Notes under the pieces: generated by a model
Seen by the model: the letters and a program-made list of their open reading frames with translations, nothing else
Database searches by the model: none
Told to the model about the DNA's origin: nothing
Position numbers and translations under genes: made by a program
NCBI GenBank assembly: GCA_023426125.1
Contig: JAFABI010000058.1
Location: forward strand, 46,233 to 110,232
DNA length: 64,000 nt
Origin: Bacillota bacterium
GTDB lineage: Bacteria; Bacillota; Clostridia; Acetivibrionales; DTU013
Direction: 5' to 3'
Part shown: piece by piece, positions 34,214 to 43,035 of the stretch
Position numbering within the stretch: position 1 is the stretch's first letter
Layout: each line of letters begins with the position of its first letter

Positions 34214-35239
34214 CTATTTCAGCGTTTCTTGTGAAGACACATTTTTCAGGAGCCCGGGCCTCAGACCCTTTATCTTGTCCTGCTTATACAGGACATAAGC
34301 CTCATACAGGACCACGATGGACAAAACGGCTCCGCTGGCCAGAATCTGAACCTCATACCCTGCACCGAAGCAGTTCAGGCCGTTGGACAGCATCGTCAGC
34401 AGCAGTACCGCAACGGCGCTTTTAGAGATGCTTCCTTTTCCGCCTGCCATGGAGGTCCCACCGATAATGGTAGCCGCTATAACGATCATCAGGGGGCTGA
34501 CACCCTTTTCTCCCATATTGGGTACGGCGGAGCTGATGCTGATGGCAAACAGCACGCCGCTGATTGCCGCGGTAAGGCCGGACATGATAAAGCCGCTTAT
34601 AAGATAGTTGTCCGTCTTAAGTCCGGCGAGCCATGCGGTGTTCCTGTTTCCTCCCACCACAAAAAACCCTTTTCCGTATCTGGTTCTTATTAACATTATT
34701 TCAAAAATTGCGATTAGTATTACGGCAATAATTACCCGGGGAGGAAGCAGCGGTATGACCGGCTTTTCCAGCCATTCTCCGAAGGAGAAATCCGATATGT
34801 TCAAGGAGCCTCCCCTGGTGTACATATACGTCAAGCCTTGAAGGATCGTCATGGTTCCCAGGGTGACAATGAAGGAATTAATTTTTGCCTTTGCTACCAG
34901 CAGACCGTTGATCAAGCCGACAACCGCGCCTGAAAGCACCCCGATCAGGATTGCCAGGGGCCAGCCCACCTGAGGCTGAAAACCTATTACAAACACGGCT
35001 GCAAGGTTTATCACTGTCGCTATGGATAGATCCAGCTGTCCGGATATCATCACCACTGTAAATCCAATGGCGGCTATCGCACCAAGCACCGATCCCCGCA
35101 GGATGTTGGTGAAATTGAAAACGGTAAAGAAGTTTGGCGCCGCCAGGGACATAAACAGAAAAACAAAGATCAGCAGCAAATAGATTCTGTTGGAATCCAG
35201 AAAGTCCTGTACGTTAAATTTCCCATTCGTTTTACGCAT
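34214..35239 (-). CDS. Sugar ABC transporter permease (RbsC type), second of two
   Basis: A 341-residue BPD_transp_2 permease with about ten membrane segments: GFTVVMISGQLDLSIATVIN, LINGLLVAKAKINSFIVTLG and ATIIGGTSMAGGKGSISKSA, the conserved cytoplasmic loop that contacts the ATPase. Its start overlaps the end of the first permease by 8 bases, so the two are translationally coupled and probably form a heterodimer. Imports the sugar captured by the lipoprotein encoded downstream. Confidence 0.92.
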   Translation of the reverse strand: MRKTNGKFNVQDFLDSNRIYLLLIFVFLFMSLAAPNFFTVFNFTNILRGSVLGAIAAIGFTVVMISGQLDLSIATVINLAAVFVIGFQPQVGWPLAILIGVLSGAVVGLINGLLVAKAKINSFIVTLGTMTILQGLTYMYTRGGSLNISDFSFGEWLEKPVIPLLPPRVIIAVILIAIFEIMLIRTRYGKGFFVVGGNRNTAWLAGLKTDNYLISGFIMSGLTAAISGVLFAISISSAVPNMGEKGVSPLMIVIAATIIGGTSMAGGKGSISKSAVAVLLLTMLSNGLNCFGAGYEVQILASGAVLSIVVLYEAYVLYKQDKIKGLRPGLLKNVSSQETLK

Positions 35240-36290
35240 CGTCTCTCCCCAGCTTTCTTAATGATCTCGCATGGATACCCACCACTAAAATAAAGATGAT
35301 TCCCCGGATCATGCTTTGCGAAAAGGTATCGATGGAAAAATCCCCGATATGGAACAGCGTCATAATGTTATTCAGCAGTCCCAGTGTGAAAACTCCCCCG
35401 ATCACCCCTATAATGCTGCCGCGTCCGCCGGCAAGGGTCATTCCGCCGATAACGATGGCGGTTACGGCTAAAAAGTCATACCCTGCGCCGTTGTAATAGG
35501 CGCCTACCTTTGACAGGGAAGCAAGGAAGATCCCGCCGATGGAGGAGGTCAGGGCCGACATCATAAATGCCGCGCCGACAGTCCTGCTGACATTGACGCC
35601 CGTCATTTTTGCGACTTCAATGGAGGAGCCCACCAGCTTCAACTGCTGTCCGAATTTTGTTTTTGTCAATATGAACTGACAGAGGATTGCCAGGCATATC
35701 ATTACAAAAACCACCAGAGGTACCCCTTTGACGACATCCATCCTTATAAGGTTTATAAATATGTCCACCGCCGGATTGCCTTTCCCTTCCACGTCGGGAT
35801 AGATCTGCCGTCCGCTGTACACCCACCGGACATATCCGCTGATGATGAAGGAAAATGCCAGCGTCCATATGATGGGGTTCGCTTTCAGCTTGCCTACCAC
35901 AAAAGCGTTTACAAGGCCAATGACAAGGCCCACTGCGATTCCGGAAAGTATGCTGACAAACATTCCGTATTTTAATGTAGCCACGGAGATGATTCCCGAG
36001 TAAGCCATGATTACCGGGACCGACATATCGGCAAAATGTCCGCTGTAGGTTACAAAGGACACCCCCACTGCAACGATCCCCAGAAGAGCCACAGCGGAGA
36101 TGATGTTGGAAAAATTCGTCAATGTTAGGAACTTATCGGAGATCAGCGCTCCGACGACAATCAAAACCGCAATCAGGAAAAATACGCCCATTTTGCTCAT
36201 TACCAGGCTGGAAGCTCCTAAATTGATGCTGCGTTTATCCTGATTCGTACTGTGCTTATCCTGCTTCACCGCCGTATTATCTTCCTGCAT
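35232..36290 (-). CDS. Sugar ABC transporter permease (RbsC type), first of two
   Basis: A 352-residue permease of the same family: VSFVTYSGHFADMSVPVIMA, NAFVVGKLKANPIIWTLAFS, AIVIGGMTLAGGRGSIIGVI. The first 35 residues are hydrophilic (repeated TNQDK-like stretch), longer than usual. The gene overlaps the ATPase stop by 14 bases and the second permease by 8, a tightly packed importer operon. Confidence 0.92.
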   Translation of the reverse strand: MQEDNTAVKQDKHSTNQDKRSINLGASSLVMSKMGVFFLIAVLIVVGALISDKFLTLTNFSNIISAVALLGIVAVGVSFVTYSGHFADMSVPVIMAYSGIISVATLKYGMFVSILSGIAVGLVIGLVNAFVVGKLKANPIIWTLAFSFIISGYVRWVYSGRQIYPDVEGKGNPAVDIFINLIRMDVVKGVPLVVFVMICLAILCQFILTKTKFGQQLKLVGSSIEVAKMTGVNVSRTVGAAFMMSALTSSIGGIFLASLSKVGAYYNGAGYDFLAVTAIVIGGMTLAGGRGSIIGVIGGVFTLGLLNNIMTLFHIGDFSIDTFSQSMIRGIIFILVVGIHARSLRKLGRDDA

Positions 36291-37794
36291 TTACATGCAC
36301 CCCCTCGCCGTTTGCCGCAAGCAAAGCTGATTCTTCGTTGAATTCTCCTTCTTTCATCTCCCCGATGAAATAGCCCCGCCGTATTACCATCAAGCGGTTG
36401 GACAGTCCCGTCAGCTCGGGAAGGTCGGAAGAGATGAGGATTACCGCATTTCCCCTGTCCGCAAGCTTTTCAATGGCTTTGTGAATGATCATTTTGGCAC
36501 CGATATCCACGCCGCGGGTAGGCTCATCGATAATGAACACCTTCGGTTCCGTCGCCAGCCATTTGGCCATCAGCACCTTCTGCTGGTTCCCTCCCGAAAG
36601 GTTGTTGACCATTCTTGACGGGTCGGGAGGATAAATCTGCAGCTCCCTGATGGTCTCCTGAAGGATTTTCTCTCCCCGCTTGGCCGAATAGACCAGATTT
36701 TTCGTATGCCTGGGTATAAGCGCCGACAGGGCATTTTCCCTCATGGAGATCCTTAGGGCCAGCCCCTGGGTCTTTCGGTTTTCCGTCAGGTATGCTATCC
36801 CATGTTTTAGCGCACCGCTCATACTTTTATATTTTACCTTTTTGCCTTCTACAAAAATTCCGCCCTCATCAATTGGATCCACGCCTGCCAGAGCACGGGC
36901 AAGCTCACTTCTGCCGGAACCTGCCAGTCCGCATACGCCCAGTATTTCACCCCGCCTTACCTGGAGGGAGACATCACGGAAGAAGCCGTACCTGCTTAAG
37001 CTTTCGACCCGGAACATTTCTTCGCCGTAATTTGCTTTTCTGTCGCCGTAAAATTCTTTGACGCTCTTTCCCACCATAAGCTCGATCAGCTTCTCGGTAT
37101 TGACTTCTTCCTTCCCGTAGGTGCCTACTTTTTTCCCGTCGCGCATGACGGTTATTCTGTCCGCGACCCGGAATATCTCCGGAAGGTGGTGTGAGATGTA
37201 GATGATGGCAAGACCTTGTCTTTTCAGCCGTTCAATAATATCAAAAAGCCTTTCCACTTCTTCCCTTGAAAGGGCGGATGTCGGCTCATCCATAACCAGG
37301 ATGCAGGGATTGTTCCCCAGCGCCTTTGCTATTTCCACCAATTGTGCCTCATGCTGGCTTATTTCCTTTACCTTGGTCATGGGGTGCAGGTACGACAGTC
37401 CCACTTTGCCCAGCCTTTCCGCCGTCATCTCCACCATTGCCTTTTTATCCAGCAAAAAACCCTTTGTCGGCAGAATCCCCACCAGTACGTTTTCTGCGAT
37501 GGAAAGAGGCATGGCCAGACTCAATTCCTGATAGATCATCTCAATTCCGTTGGCTTTTGCAATGGAAGGAGAAGCCAGCTTGACTTCCTTTCCGTTTACC
37601 CGGATCTCACCTGTATAATCGTCGAAGGAACCGGCGATCATTTTCATCAGCGTGGATTTCCCGGCCCCGTTTTCTCCGATCAGCGCATGTACTTCCCCTG
37701 CGTATACTTCAAAATCCACATTATCGACTGCAAGAGTTCCGGGGAACCTCTTGCTGACCTTCTCCATCGAGAGGGCAACACCTATATCTCCCAC
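36277..37794 (-). CDS. Sugar ABC transporter ATP-binding protein (RbsA/MglA type)
   Basis: A 505-residue tandem ABC ATPase. The first half has Walker A GENGAGKSTLMKM and LVMDEPTSALSREEVERLF; the second has GLAGSGRSELARALAG, signature LSGGNQQKVLMAKWL and VFIIDEPTRGVDIGA. The altered second Walker A is usual for this family. It powers import by the two RbsC-like permeases. Start is GTG at 37794, 3 bases after the stop of the UroD-like gene, with AAGGATGG about 10 bases upstream. An ATG at 37767 is the alternative. Confidence 0.93.
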   Translation of the reverse strand: MGDIGVALSMEKVSKRFPGTLAVDNVDFEVYAGEVHALIGENGAGKSTLMKMIAGSFDDYTGEIRVNGKEVKLASPSIAKANGIEMIYQELSLAMPLSIAENVLVGILPTKGFLLDKKAMVEMTAERLGKVGLSYLHPMTKVKEISQHEAQLVEIAKALGNNPCILVMDEPTSALSREEVERLFDIIERLKRQGLAIIYISHHLPEIFRVADRITVMRDGKKVGTYGKEEVNTEKLIELMVGKSVKEFYGDRKANYGEEMFRVESLSRYGFFRDVSLQVRRGEILGVCGLAGSGRSELARALAGVDPIDEGGIFVEGKKVKYKSMSGALKHGIAYLTENRKTQGLALRISMRENALSALIPRHTKNLVYSAKRGEKILQETIRELQIYPPDPSRMVNNLSGGNQQKVLMAKWLATEPKVFIIDEPTRGVDIGAKMIIHKAIEKLADRGNAVILISSDLPELTGLSNRLMVIRRGYFIGEMKEGEFNEESALLAANGEGVHVNAGR

Positions 37795-37797
37795 ACA

Positions 37798-38853
37798 CTA
37801 CACCATCCTTCCCAAACCATATTTTTTAACCTCGTCAAACATGGCTACAATGTTCCGTGCCGGTATCTCAGGCAATATATAGTCATGGGACGCTGCCGCT
37901 ATATATTTGTAATCGGACCCGAAGATGTCAATGATCCTCCGGGTTTCCTTCCTTACTTCCTCTTCGCTGGCGTAGGCCAGAATTTCATTTTCATCGATGC
38001 CTCCAAAGAAAACGATGTCGCTTCCATACTTCTTTTTCAAAGCTTCCGGGTCCATGTTGGTCGCTGTGACCTGAATGGGATTGATGGCGTCAAGCCCGAT
38101 TTCAATCAGGTCAGGTATGACCTCATGAATGTCTCCGCAGGAATGCAGCCCGGCCACTGCACCGTGTTTGTGCGCCAGGTCGATGAATTTTTTCAGATAC
38201 GGCTTATAGAATTTCCTCCAGAGATTGGGGGAAGTCAGCAAGCCCCGCTGGGACCCGAAGTCGTTGCCCATGAAGTAAAAGTCGATGAGCCCGGGGTTTG
38301 CTTCAAAGCTCCTTTGGTTCATCTCATAATAGAAATTAAAGCATTGCTCAATAATGGCCTCGCACAATTCAGGGCTTTCATACATTTCCACGAAAAACCG
38401 TTCCATGCCCATCAGTTCGGTAGAATCGTGGAAAAAAGGCGCCCAGGTGGCTCCGATGAGACAGTAGCCTTCCGCCTTCTTAAGGTCTTCCGCAGGTATT
38501 TTTGCATCCCAGTCGTCGGGTTTTGGCCAGCAATGGTTTTCTATTTCTTTTACGGTCTGAACGTCTTTCAGCGGATGGGACAAAGCCTGCCCCCAATGAT
38601 AGCCGCCGCGCCTTATTCCCCATTCGCTGTCGGCTGTTCCGTCATCATATACCCTGAAAGGTTTCCCGATGTATTGGGGCCGTATGGTCTTATAATCGAT
38701 GCCGATAATCTCATAGAGGGCCTCATCTTCGGAGCCGGCGCCTACAAATTCCATGATGTTTTTCGTAGTTTCCGGCGCGCCTCCGTACCACATTGGAAAG
38801 CGGTCCGGCCTTTTTCCTTTAAACGGGGCAAGTCCTCTTTCTTTTGAATTCAT
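37798..38853 (-). CDS. Uroporphyrinogen decarboxylase-like protein (UroD/MtaA superfamily), gene 1 of the cluster
   Basis: A 351-residue UroD-superfamily protein: KGKRPDRFPMWYGGAPETTK, LIGATWAPFFHDSTELMGME, FYFMGNDFGSQRGLLTSPNL, HKHGAVAGLHSCGDIHEVIP and IVFFGGIDENEILAYAS. The HSCGD segment matches the metal-ligand region of the methyltransferase branch. It shares only distant similarity with the second copy at 31568, so the two are not a recent duplicate. It opens the operon UroD-ATPase-permease-permease-binding protein-UroD-mutarotase, with GGAGG 7 bases before the ATG. A catabolic role on the imported sugar or a methylated derivative is possible but unproven. Confidence 0.83.
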   Translation of the reverse strand: MNSKERGLAPFKGKRPDRFPMWYGGAPETTKNIMEFVGAGSEDEALYEIIGIDYKTIRPQYIGKPFRVYDDGTADSEWGIRRGGYHWGQALSHPLKDVQTVKEIENHCWPKPDDWDAKIPAEDLKKAEGYCLIGATWAPFFHDSTELMGMERFFVEMYESPELCEAIIEQCFNFYYEMNQRSFEANPGLIDFYFMGNDFGSQRGLLTSPNLWRKFYKPYLKKFIDLAHKHGAVAGLHSCGDIHEVIPDLIEIGLDAINPIQVTATNMDPEALKKKYGSDIVFFGGIDENEILAYASEEEVRKETRRIIDIFGSDYKYIAAASHDYILPEIPARNIVAMFDEVKKYGLGRMV

Positions 38854-38957
38854 TTCGTACCTCCGGGATCATTATTGCCATTCTGACGTTAATCATTGCA
38901 CTTTCCGACATTACAGTGCAAGTTTCCATTATCTTACGGAAACAAGCCATTGAAGCA

Positions 38958-39020
38958 TTCACGATTATTTCTGCAAGGCGCATAAATGCCCATATTTTAA
39001 TGCTATTTGCGCTACAGTAC
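38958..39020. repeat. Dispersed repeat family D, copy 2
   Basis: TATTTCTGCAAGGCGCATAA followed by TTTTAATGC and GCGCTACAGTAC aligns with 14178-14226. It lies in the 449-base divergent gap 38854-39302, which holds the promoters of both flanking operons (not clearly recognised), this copy and repeat A. Confidence 0.55.
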
Positions 39021-39203
39021 TAATGATAATCATTGCGCCCCTGGTTAGTAATAGAATTTTTTTATCAAAAAGGTTAATTTTTTTATCACTTGCTCTGAAG
39101 CTGCCATCAAACTCTTGCCCGAAATTTGCCTTCGCTGTAGAATAATAATTGAACATGGAAGAATACTTCAATTAAGATGTATGGCACACCGAGTATGAAA
39201 AAG

Positions 39204-39280
39204 TGTAGGGGCGCGCATTGCGCGTCCGCACAAAGCAGTACATGGTAACAACTATCGGACGGCCAATGGCCGCCCTTACA
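39204..39280. repeat. Repeat family A, best copy (77 bases, terminal inverted repeats)
   Basis: The ends TGTAGGGGCGCGCATTGCGC and the complement of GGCCAATGGCCGCCCTTACA form 25-base inverted repeats with about 5 mismatches. Each end is itself palindromic around ATTG. Other copies lie at 4530-4740, 31508-31556 and 49875-49905. This copy stops 10 bases before the response-regulator ribosome-binding site. Confidence 0.75.
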
Positions 39281-39302
39281 TACGGTCATGGAGGTATACA
39301 GG

Positions 39303-40910
39303 TTGTATAAGATTTTGATTGTCGATGACGAAGAACTGGTGAGAAAAGCCATTGTTTCCAAACTGGACTGGGCCGGTATAGGTTTTGGCGAGGTGGAGCA
39401 GGCCGAAGATGGAGAACAGGCGCTGGAAATCGCCCTTAAATTCAAACCGGATATTGTCCTTACCGATATACGCATGCCCTTCATGGATGGCCTTGAACTG
39501 GCGGAATGCTTAAAAACCCAGCTGCCGCAGACAAAAGTGATCATCCTCACCGGTCATGATGAATTTGAATATGCGCAGGACGCGATTAAAGCCGGCGTCA
39601 TGGATTATATCCTGAAACCTGTTCACGCCGCCGCGCTCAGGGAGCTGATGGAAAAAGCCAGGTCGATCCTGGATAACGAGCATGAGGAAAAGGAAAAGCT
39701 CTATAAGCTGAAAATCCAGCTGCACCAGAGCCTCCCCCTGCTGAAGGACAAATTCCTGATTTCCCTTGTGAATAATTCCTTTCAGGAAAAGGAGCTGGAA
39801 AAAAAGCTGGAATATCTGGAAATACGGTTCTCCTGGGAATCCTTCATTGTCTGCGTTTCCGAAATAGACAACCTGAATGTGCTGGCCGAAAGCAGCAGCG
39901 CGGAAGATACCGAGCTTTTGATGTTTTCCTTTCTTAATATCGCCTCCGAATTGTTGGGAAGCTCCGGCATGGTATTCAACGATTTCAACAACCGGCAGAT
40001 TGTTCTGTATAATTTCCCTCCTGTTGCGGAGCATTCCGACCTGAACAGGCTTTACACTATTCTTGAGGAAATCAGGAACAACCTGGCAAAGTACTTCAAT
40101 ATTACCGTCACCACAGGAATCGGGAGAGAAGTGGGAAGTCTGAAGGATATCCACAGGTCTTACCAGGATGCGCTTCATGTACTGGATTATAAGATAATAA
40201 TGGGAAAAAACAGGATATACGACATCAGGGATCTGGGTTACAGGAAATCGGAAATGTTTTATCCGATCGACGGTATCAATGAGCTGCTTTCGAAAATAAA
40301 GCTGGAAGGCATTGAAGAGGTCACCCAATGTACCGAAGGGTTTTTCAACGAACTGATGGAGAAAAAGAACATCAGCCCAGATAATATTATAATCATCCTC
40401 TCGGAGCTGATCAACGGAGCCCAGAAAATCATCATGGAAATGAAGGATGAATCAAAAGAGCAGGCAGCCATCGACTTCGGAATTTATGAAGAAATCGGAA
40501 AATATGAAACGCTGGAGGAAATGAAGGCTGTGGTGGTCCATTATCTTTCCGGAATAAGCAAGGCAATCCACGCGGCCAGGAACAGCAGAAATCTTCAAAT
40601 CATCAACAAAGCCAAGCAATATATCGACAACAGCTACAAGCAGGACGACCTGTCCCTTAATCAGGTTGCCGCGCTGGTTTCGGTAAGCCCGGGGTACTTG
40701 AGCATCCTGTTCCGGAAGGAAACCAACCAGACCTTCATCGAGTACCTCACCATGGTAAGAATGGAAAAAGCCAAAGGGCTTTTGAAGACCTCCAGTCTGA
40801 AATCCTATGAGGTGGCCTATAATGTGGGCTTCAGCGATCCGCATTATTTCAGCCTCAGCTTTAAGAAGTACACCGGCGTCACCCCGTCCGATTACAAAGC
40901 CGGAGGATAG
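39303..40910 (+). CDS. YesN-type response regulator with AraC DNA-binding domain
   Basis: A 535-residue regulator. The N-terminal receiver domain (about 1-120) has ILIVDDEELVRK, the phosphoacceptor in DIVLTDIRMPFMDGLE, and the switch lysine in DYILKPVHA. A long middle region (about 130-420) is typical of YesN. The C-terminal AraC domain has LNQVAALVSVSPGYLSILFR and SYEVAYNVGFSDPHYFSLSF. The TTG at 39303 has GGAGG 8 bases upstream; the in-frame ATG at 39288 overlaps that site. It is paired with the kinase at 41021 and precedes binding protein and importer genes on the same strand. Confidence 0.92.
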   Translation: MYKILIVDDEELVRKAIVSKLDWAGIGFGEVEQAEDGEQALEIALKFKPDIVLTDIRMPFMDGLELAECLKTQLPQTKVIILTGHDEFEYAQDAIKAGVMDYILKPVHAAALRELMEKARSILDNEHEEKEKLYKLKIQLHQSLPLLKDKFLISLVNNSFQEKELEKKLEYLEIRFSWESFIVCVSEIDNLNVLAESSSAEDTELLMFSFLNIASELLGSSGMVFNDFNNRQIVLYNFPPVAEHSDLNRLYTILEEIRNNLAKYFNITVTTGIGREVGSLKDIHRSYQDALHVLDYKIIMGKNRIYDIRDLGYRKSEMFYPIDGINELLSKIKLEGIEEVTQCTEGFFNELMEKKNISPDNIIIILSELINGAQKIIMEMKDESKEQAAIDFGIYEEIGKYETLEEMKAVVVHYLSGISKAIHAARNSRNLQIINKAKQYIDNSYKQDDLSLNQVAALVSVSPGYLSILFRKETNQTFIEYLTMVRMEKAKGLLKTSSLKSYEVAYNVGFSDPHYFSLSFKKYTGVTPSDYKAGG

Positions 40911-41020
40911 CGGTCAATGGCCGCCAGTATTGCAGGCGGTTTTCCAGCCTGCCCTTCCCGGAAAGGGTTGCTGTACGGAGTTCAGGATAGATCTTTGGGA
41001 AAGCGGAAAGGAAAAAGGAT

Positions 41021-42838
41021 ATGAAAAGACTTTTAGACAGGCTGAATTTTCTGAAGCATGCAAGCATACAATCGAAGATCATCATTTCCTTTTCCGTGTT
41101 GATTGTCATTACGCTGGCCATCATAGGCTTTGCCGCTGTTTTCAAGTATAGCCAGACCCTGCAAAAAAGCACTACCGAATACAACAGCCAGATCCTGGAT
41201 CAGGTGATAAAGAACATCAATTTTTATATCAATGAGATGGACAGCGTATCCGCCATCTCCAATTACAACTACTATATCCAGAAATATCTTAAAAGTCCGC
41301 CCTCTTCTGCCGATGTGGAGCGTTTCAAGGACGCCAACCGGATAACCGAACTCCTTGACAATATTATCAATACCCGTCAGGATATCGTTTCCATTTTCAT
41401 CTTCGGCAATAACAATTCCATCATCAGCAATAACATGAATTCCGGAGTCAACAGGAGTTATAACTTTGCCAAACAGACCTGGTACAAGGCTGCGCTGGAG
41501 AACAACGGCAAACCGGTAGTTGTCAGCCCGCACAAGCAAAGCTATGTGCTCAACAGCAACAAAATGGTGATATCCTTGAGCCGCAGCATCAACATATACG
41601 ACCAGAGCGACCAGTTGGGCGTTATCCTTATCGATCTGAACCTTAAAGTGCTGGATGACATCTGCCGCAACGTCAAGCTGGGAAACAGCGGATACATCTT
41701 TATTGTAGACAGCGAAGGTGATGTGGTGTACCATCCCGATTATAGCTACATGCAAAGGGCTGCGGACGACATGTATATAAAGAATGTATTTAAGGCAGAT
41801 GACAGTCTGATACCCGACGTTCTGGAAACGGACGGCGGCAGCTTCATTAAAAAGGTGGATTCCGGGCAGATGCATGTGACCTATAAGAAATTCGAGCCGG
41901 CAGGCTGGACCATCGTAGGGGTGACGCCATATAAATCCATGATGTATGAAATCTACCGCATAAGGAGCTTCATCCTGATTATCGGACTTCTGGGGCTTCT
42001 TGGCGCCTTTCTTATGTCCTACCTTATTTCCTCGATGATATCGAAGCCTGTCACCCGGCTGCAGCAGCTAATGAAACAGGCGGAGGGCGGAAATCTTGAT
42101 GTTTCCATACACTTTGACAGCAGGGATGAAATCGGCAGTCTCAGCAAAAGCTTCAACAATATGATTAACAAGATCAAGGACCTGATGCACCAGGTTGTGG
42201 TGGAGCAGGAGGATAAAAGAAAAACGGAGCTTAGAGCGCTTCAGGCCCAAATAAATCCGCATTTCCTCTACAACACGCTGGACTCCATTATCTGGATGGC
42301 GGAGATGAACAAGGATGAGGTCGTAATCATGGCCGACGCGCTGGCAAAGCTCTTCAGGCTGAGCTTAAGCAGAGGTGCGGAAATTATCCCCGTCGAGCAG
42401 GAAGTGGAGCATGTCAGAAATTATCTGATCATCCAGAGCATGCGGTATTCGGATAAGTTTGATTATGAGATCAAGGTGGATGCCGATATTATGAAGCACA
42501 GCACCTTAAAGCTGCTATTGCAGCCGCTGGTGGAAAACTCCATTTATCACGGAATAAAAAACAAAAGGCAGAAAGGACATATTGAAATCAAGGGCAGGAA
42601 AGCCGATGACAAAATACTGCTTGAGGTCATCGACGACGGTATTGGCATGGAACAGGCAAAGTGTGAAGAAATATTGAGGCACCGCAGTGGCGGAAATTCC
42701 CGCAAGGGCTTTAACGGCGTAGGCGTTAAAAACGTCAACGACCGGATAAAGCTTTATTACGGCGACGAATACGGGCTGAAATACATCAGCAGCCCGGGGG
42801 TGGGTACTACGGTTGAGATATGGCTTCCGATATTATAA
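41021..42838 (+). CDS. YesM-type sensor histidine kinase
   Basis: A 605-residue kinase: membrane helix near residues 20-42, an extracellular dCache-like sensor (about 43-300), a second helix (about 312-335), HAMP (SSMISKPVTRLQQLMKQAEG), a His_kinase domain with phosphoacceptor in INPHFLYNTLDSII, and HATPase with PLVENSIYHG and VIDDGIGMEQA. It probably phosphorylates the upstream YesN regulator in response to an extracellular sugar, perhaps through the binding protein encoded just downstream. ATG start with GGAAAGG and AAAAGG upstream. About 110 bases separate it from the regulator gene. Confidence 0.93.
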   Translation: MKRLLDRLNFLKHASIQSKIIISFSVLIVITLAIIGFAAVFKYSQTLQKSTTEYNSQILDQVIKNINFYINEMDSVSAISNYNYYIQKYLKSPPSSADVERFKDANRITELLDNIINTRQDIVSIFIFGNNNSIISNNMNSGVNRSYNFAKQTWYKAALENNGKPVVVSPHKQSYVLNSNKMVISLSRSINIYDQSDQLGVILIDLNLKVLDDICRNVKLGNSGYIFIVDSEGDVVYHPDYSYMQRAADDMYIKNVFKADDSLIPDVLETDGGSFIKKVDSGQMHVTYKKFEPAGWTIVGVTPYKSMMYEIYRIRSFILIIGLLGLLGAFLMSYLISSMISKPVTRLQQLMKQAEGGNLDVSIHFDSRDEIGSLSKSFNNMINKIKDLMHQVVVEQEDKRKTELRALQAQINPHFLYNTLDSIIWMAEMNKDEVVIMADALAKLFRLSLSRGAEIIPVEQEVEHVRNYLIIQSMRYSDKFDYEIKVDADIMKHSTLKLLLQPLVENSIYHGIKNKRQKGHIEIKGRKADDKILLEVIDDGIGMEQAKCEEILRHRSGGNSRKGFNGVGVKNVNDRIKLYYGDEYGLKYISSPGVGTTVEIWLPIL

Positions 42839-42842
42839 TGAG

Positions 42843-42967
42843 AGGGGACACACCCGCTGAGCTGTGGGTCGCGGGATAAAAGGAGGGAATGTCCCCTTTT
42901 GAAGAAGCAAGGGGACACACCCGCTTAAGCTGCGGGTCGCGGGAAAAAGGAAGGAATGTCCCCTTTT
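42843..42967. repeat. Tandem pair of repeat family B
   Basis: Two copies of about 58 bases (42843-42900 and 42909-42967), each GGGGACACACCCGCT to GGAATGTCCCCTTTT with complementary ends and an internal GCGGGTCGCGGG segment. Same family as 9731-9850 and 21414-21468. It separates the kinase gene from the binding protein gene. Confidence 0.8.
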
Positions 42968-43035
42968 GAAATTTGAAAAAGGTATCGGGAATGAATATGA
43001 GTTTTTGAATTCATTCATCGGTTGAAAGGAGGTAT

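Noticed and set aside
37342..38847. A 501-codon open frame on the plus strand
   Set aside because: It lies fully antisense to the start of the ABC ATPase and the UroD-like gene, both with clear family motifs. The translated product has no recognisable domain.
31568..38853. True uroporphyrinogen decarboxylase (hemE) genes for haem synthesis
   Set aside because: The two copies lie in a sugar importer operon, lack other haem genes nearby, and have the His/Cys segments of the methyltransferase branch.
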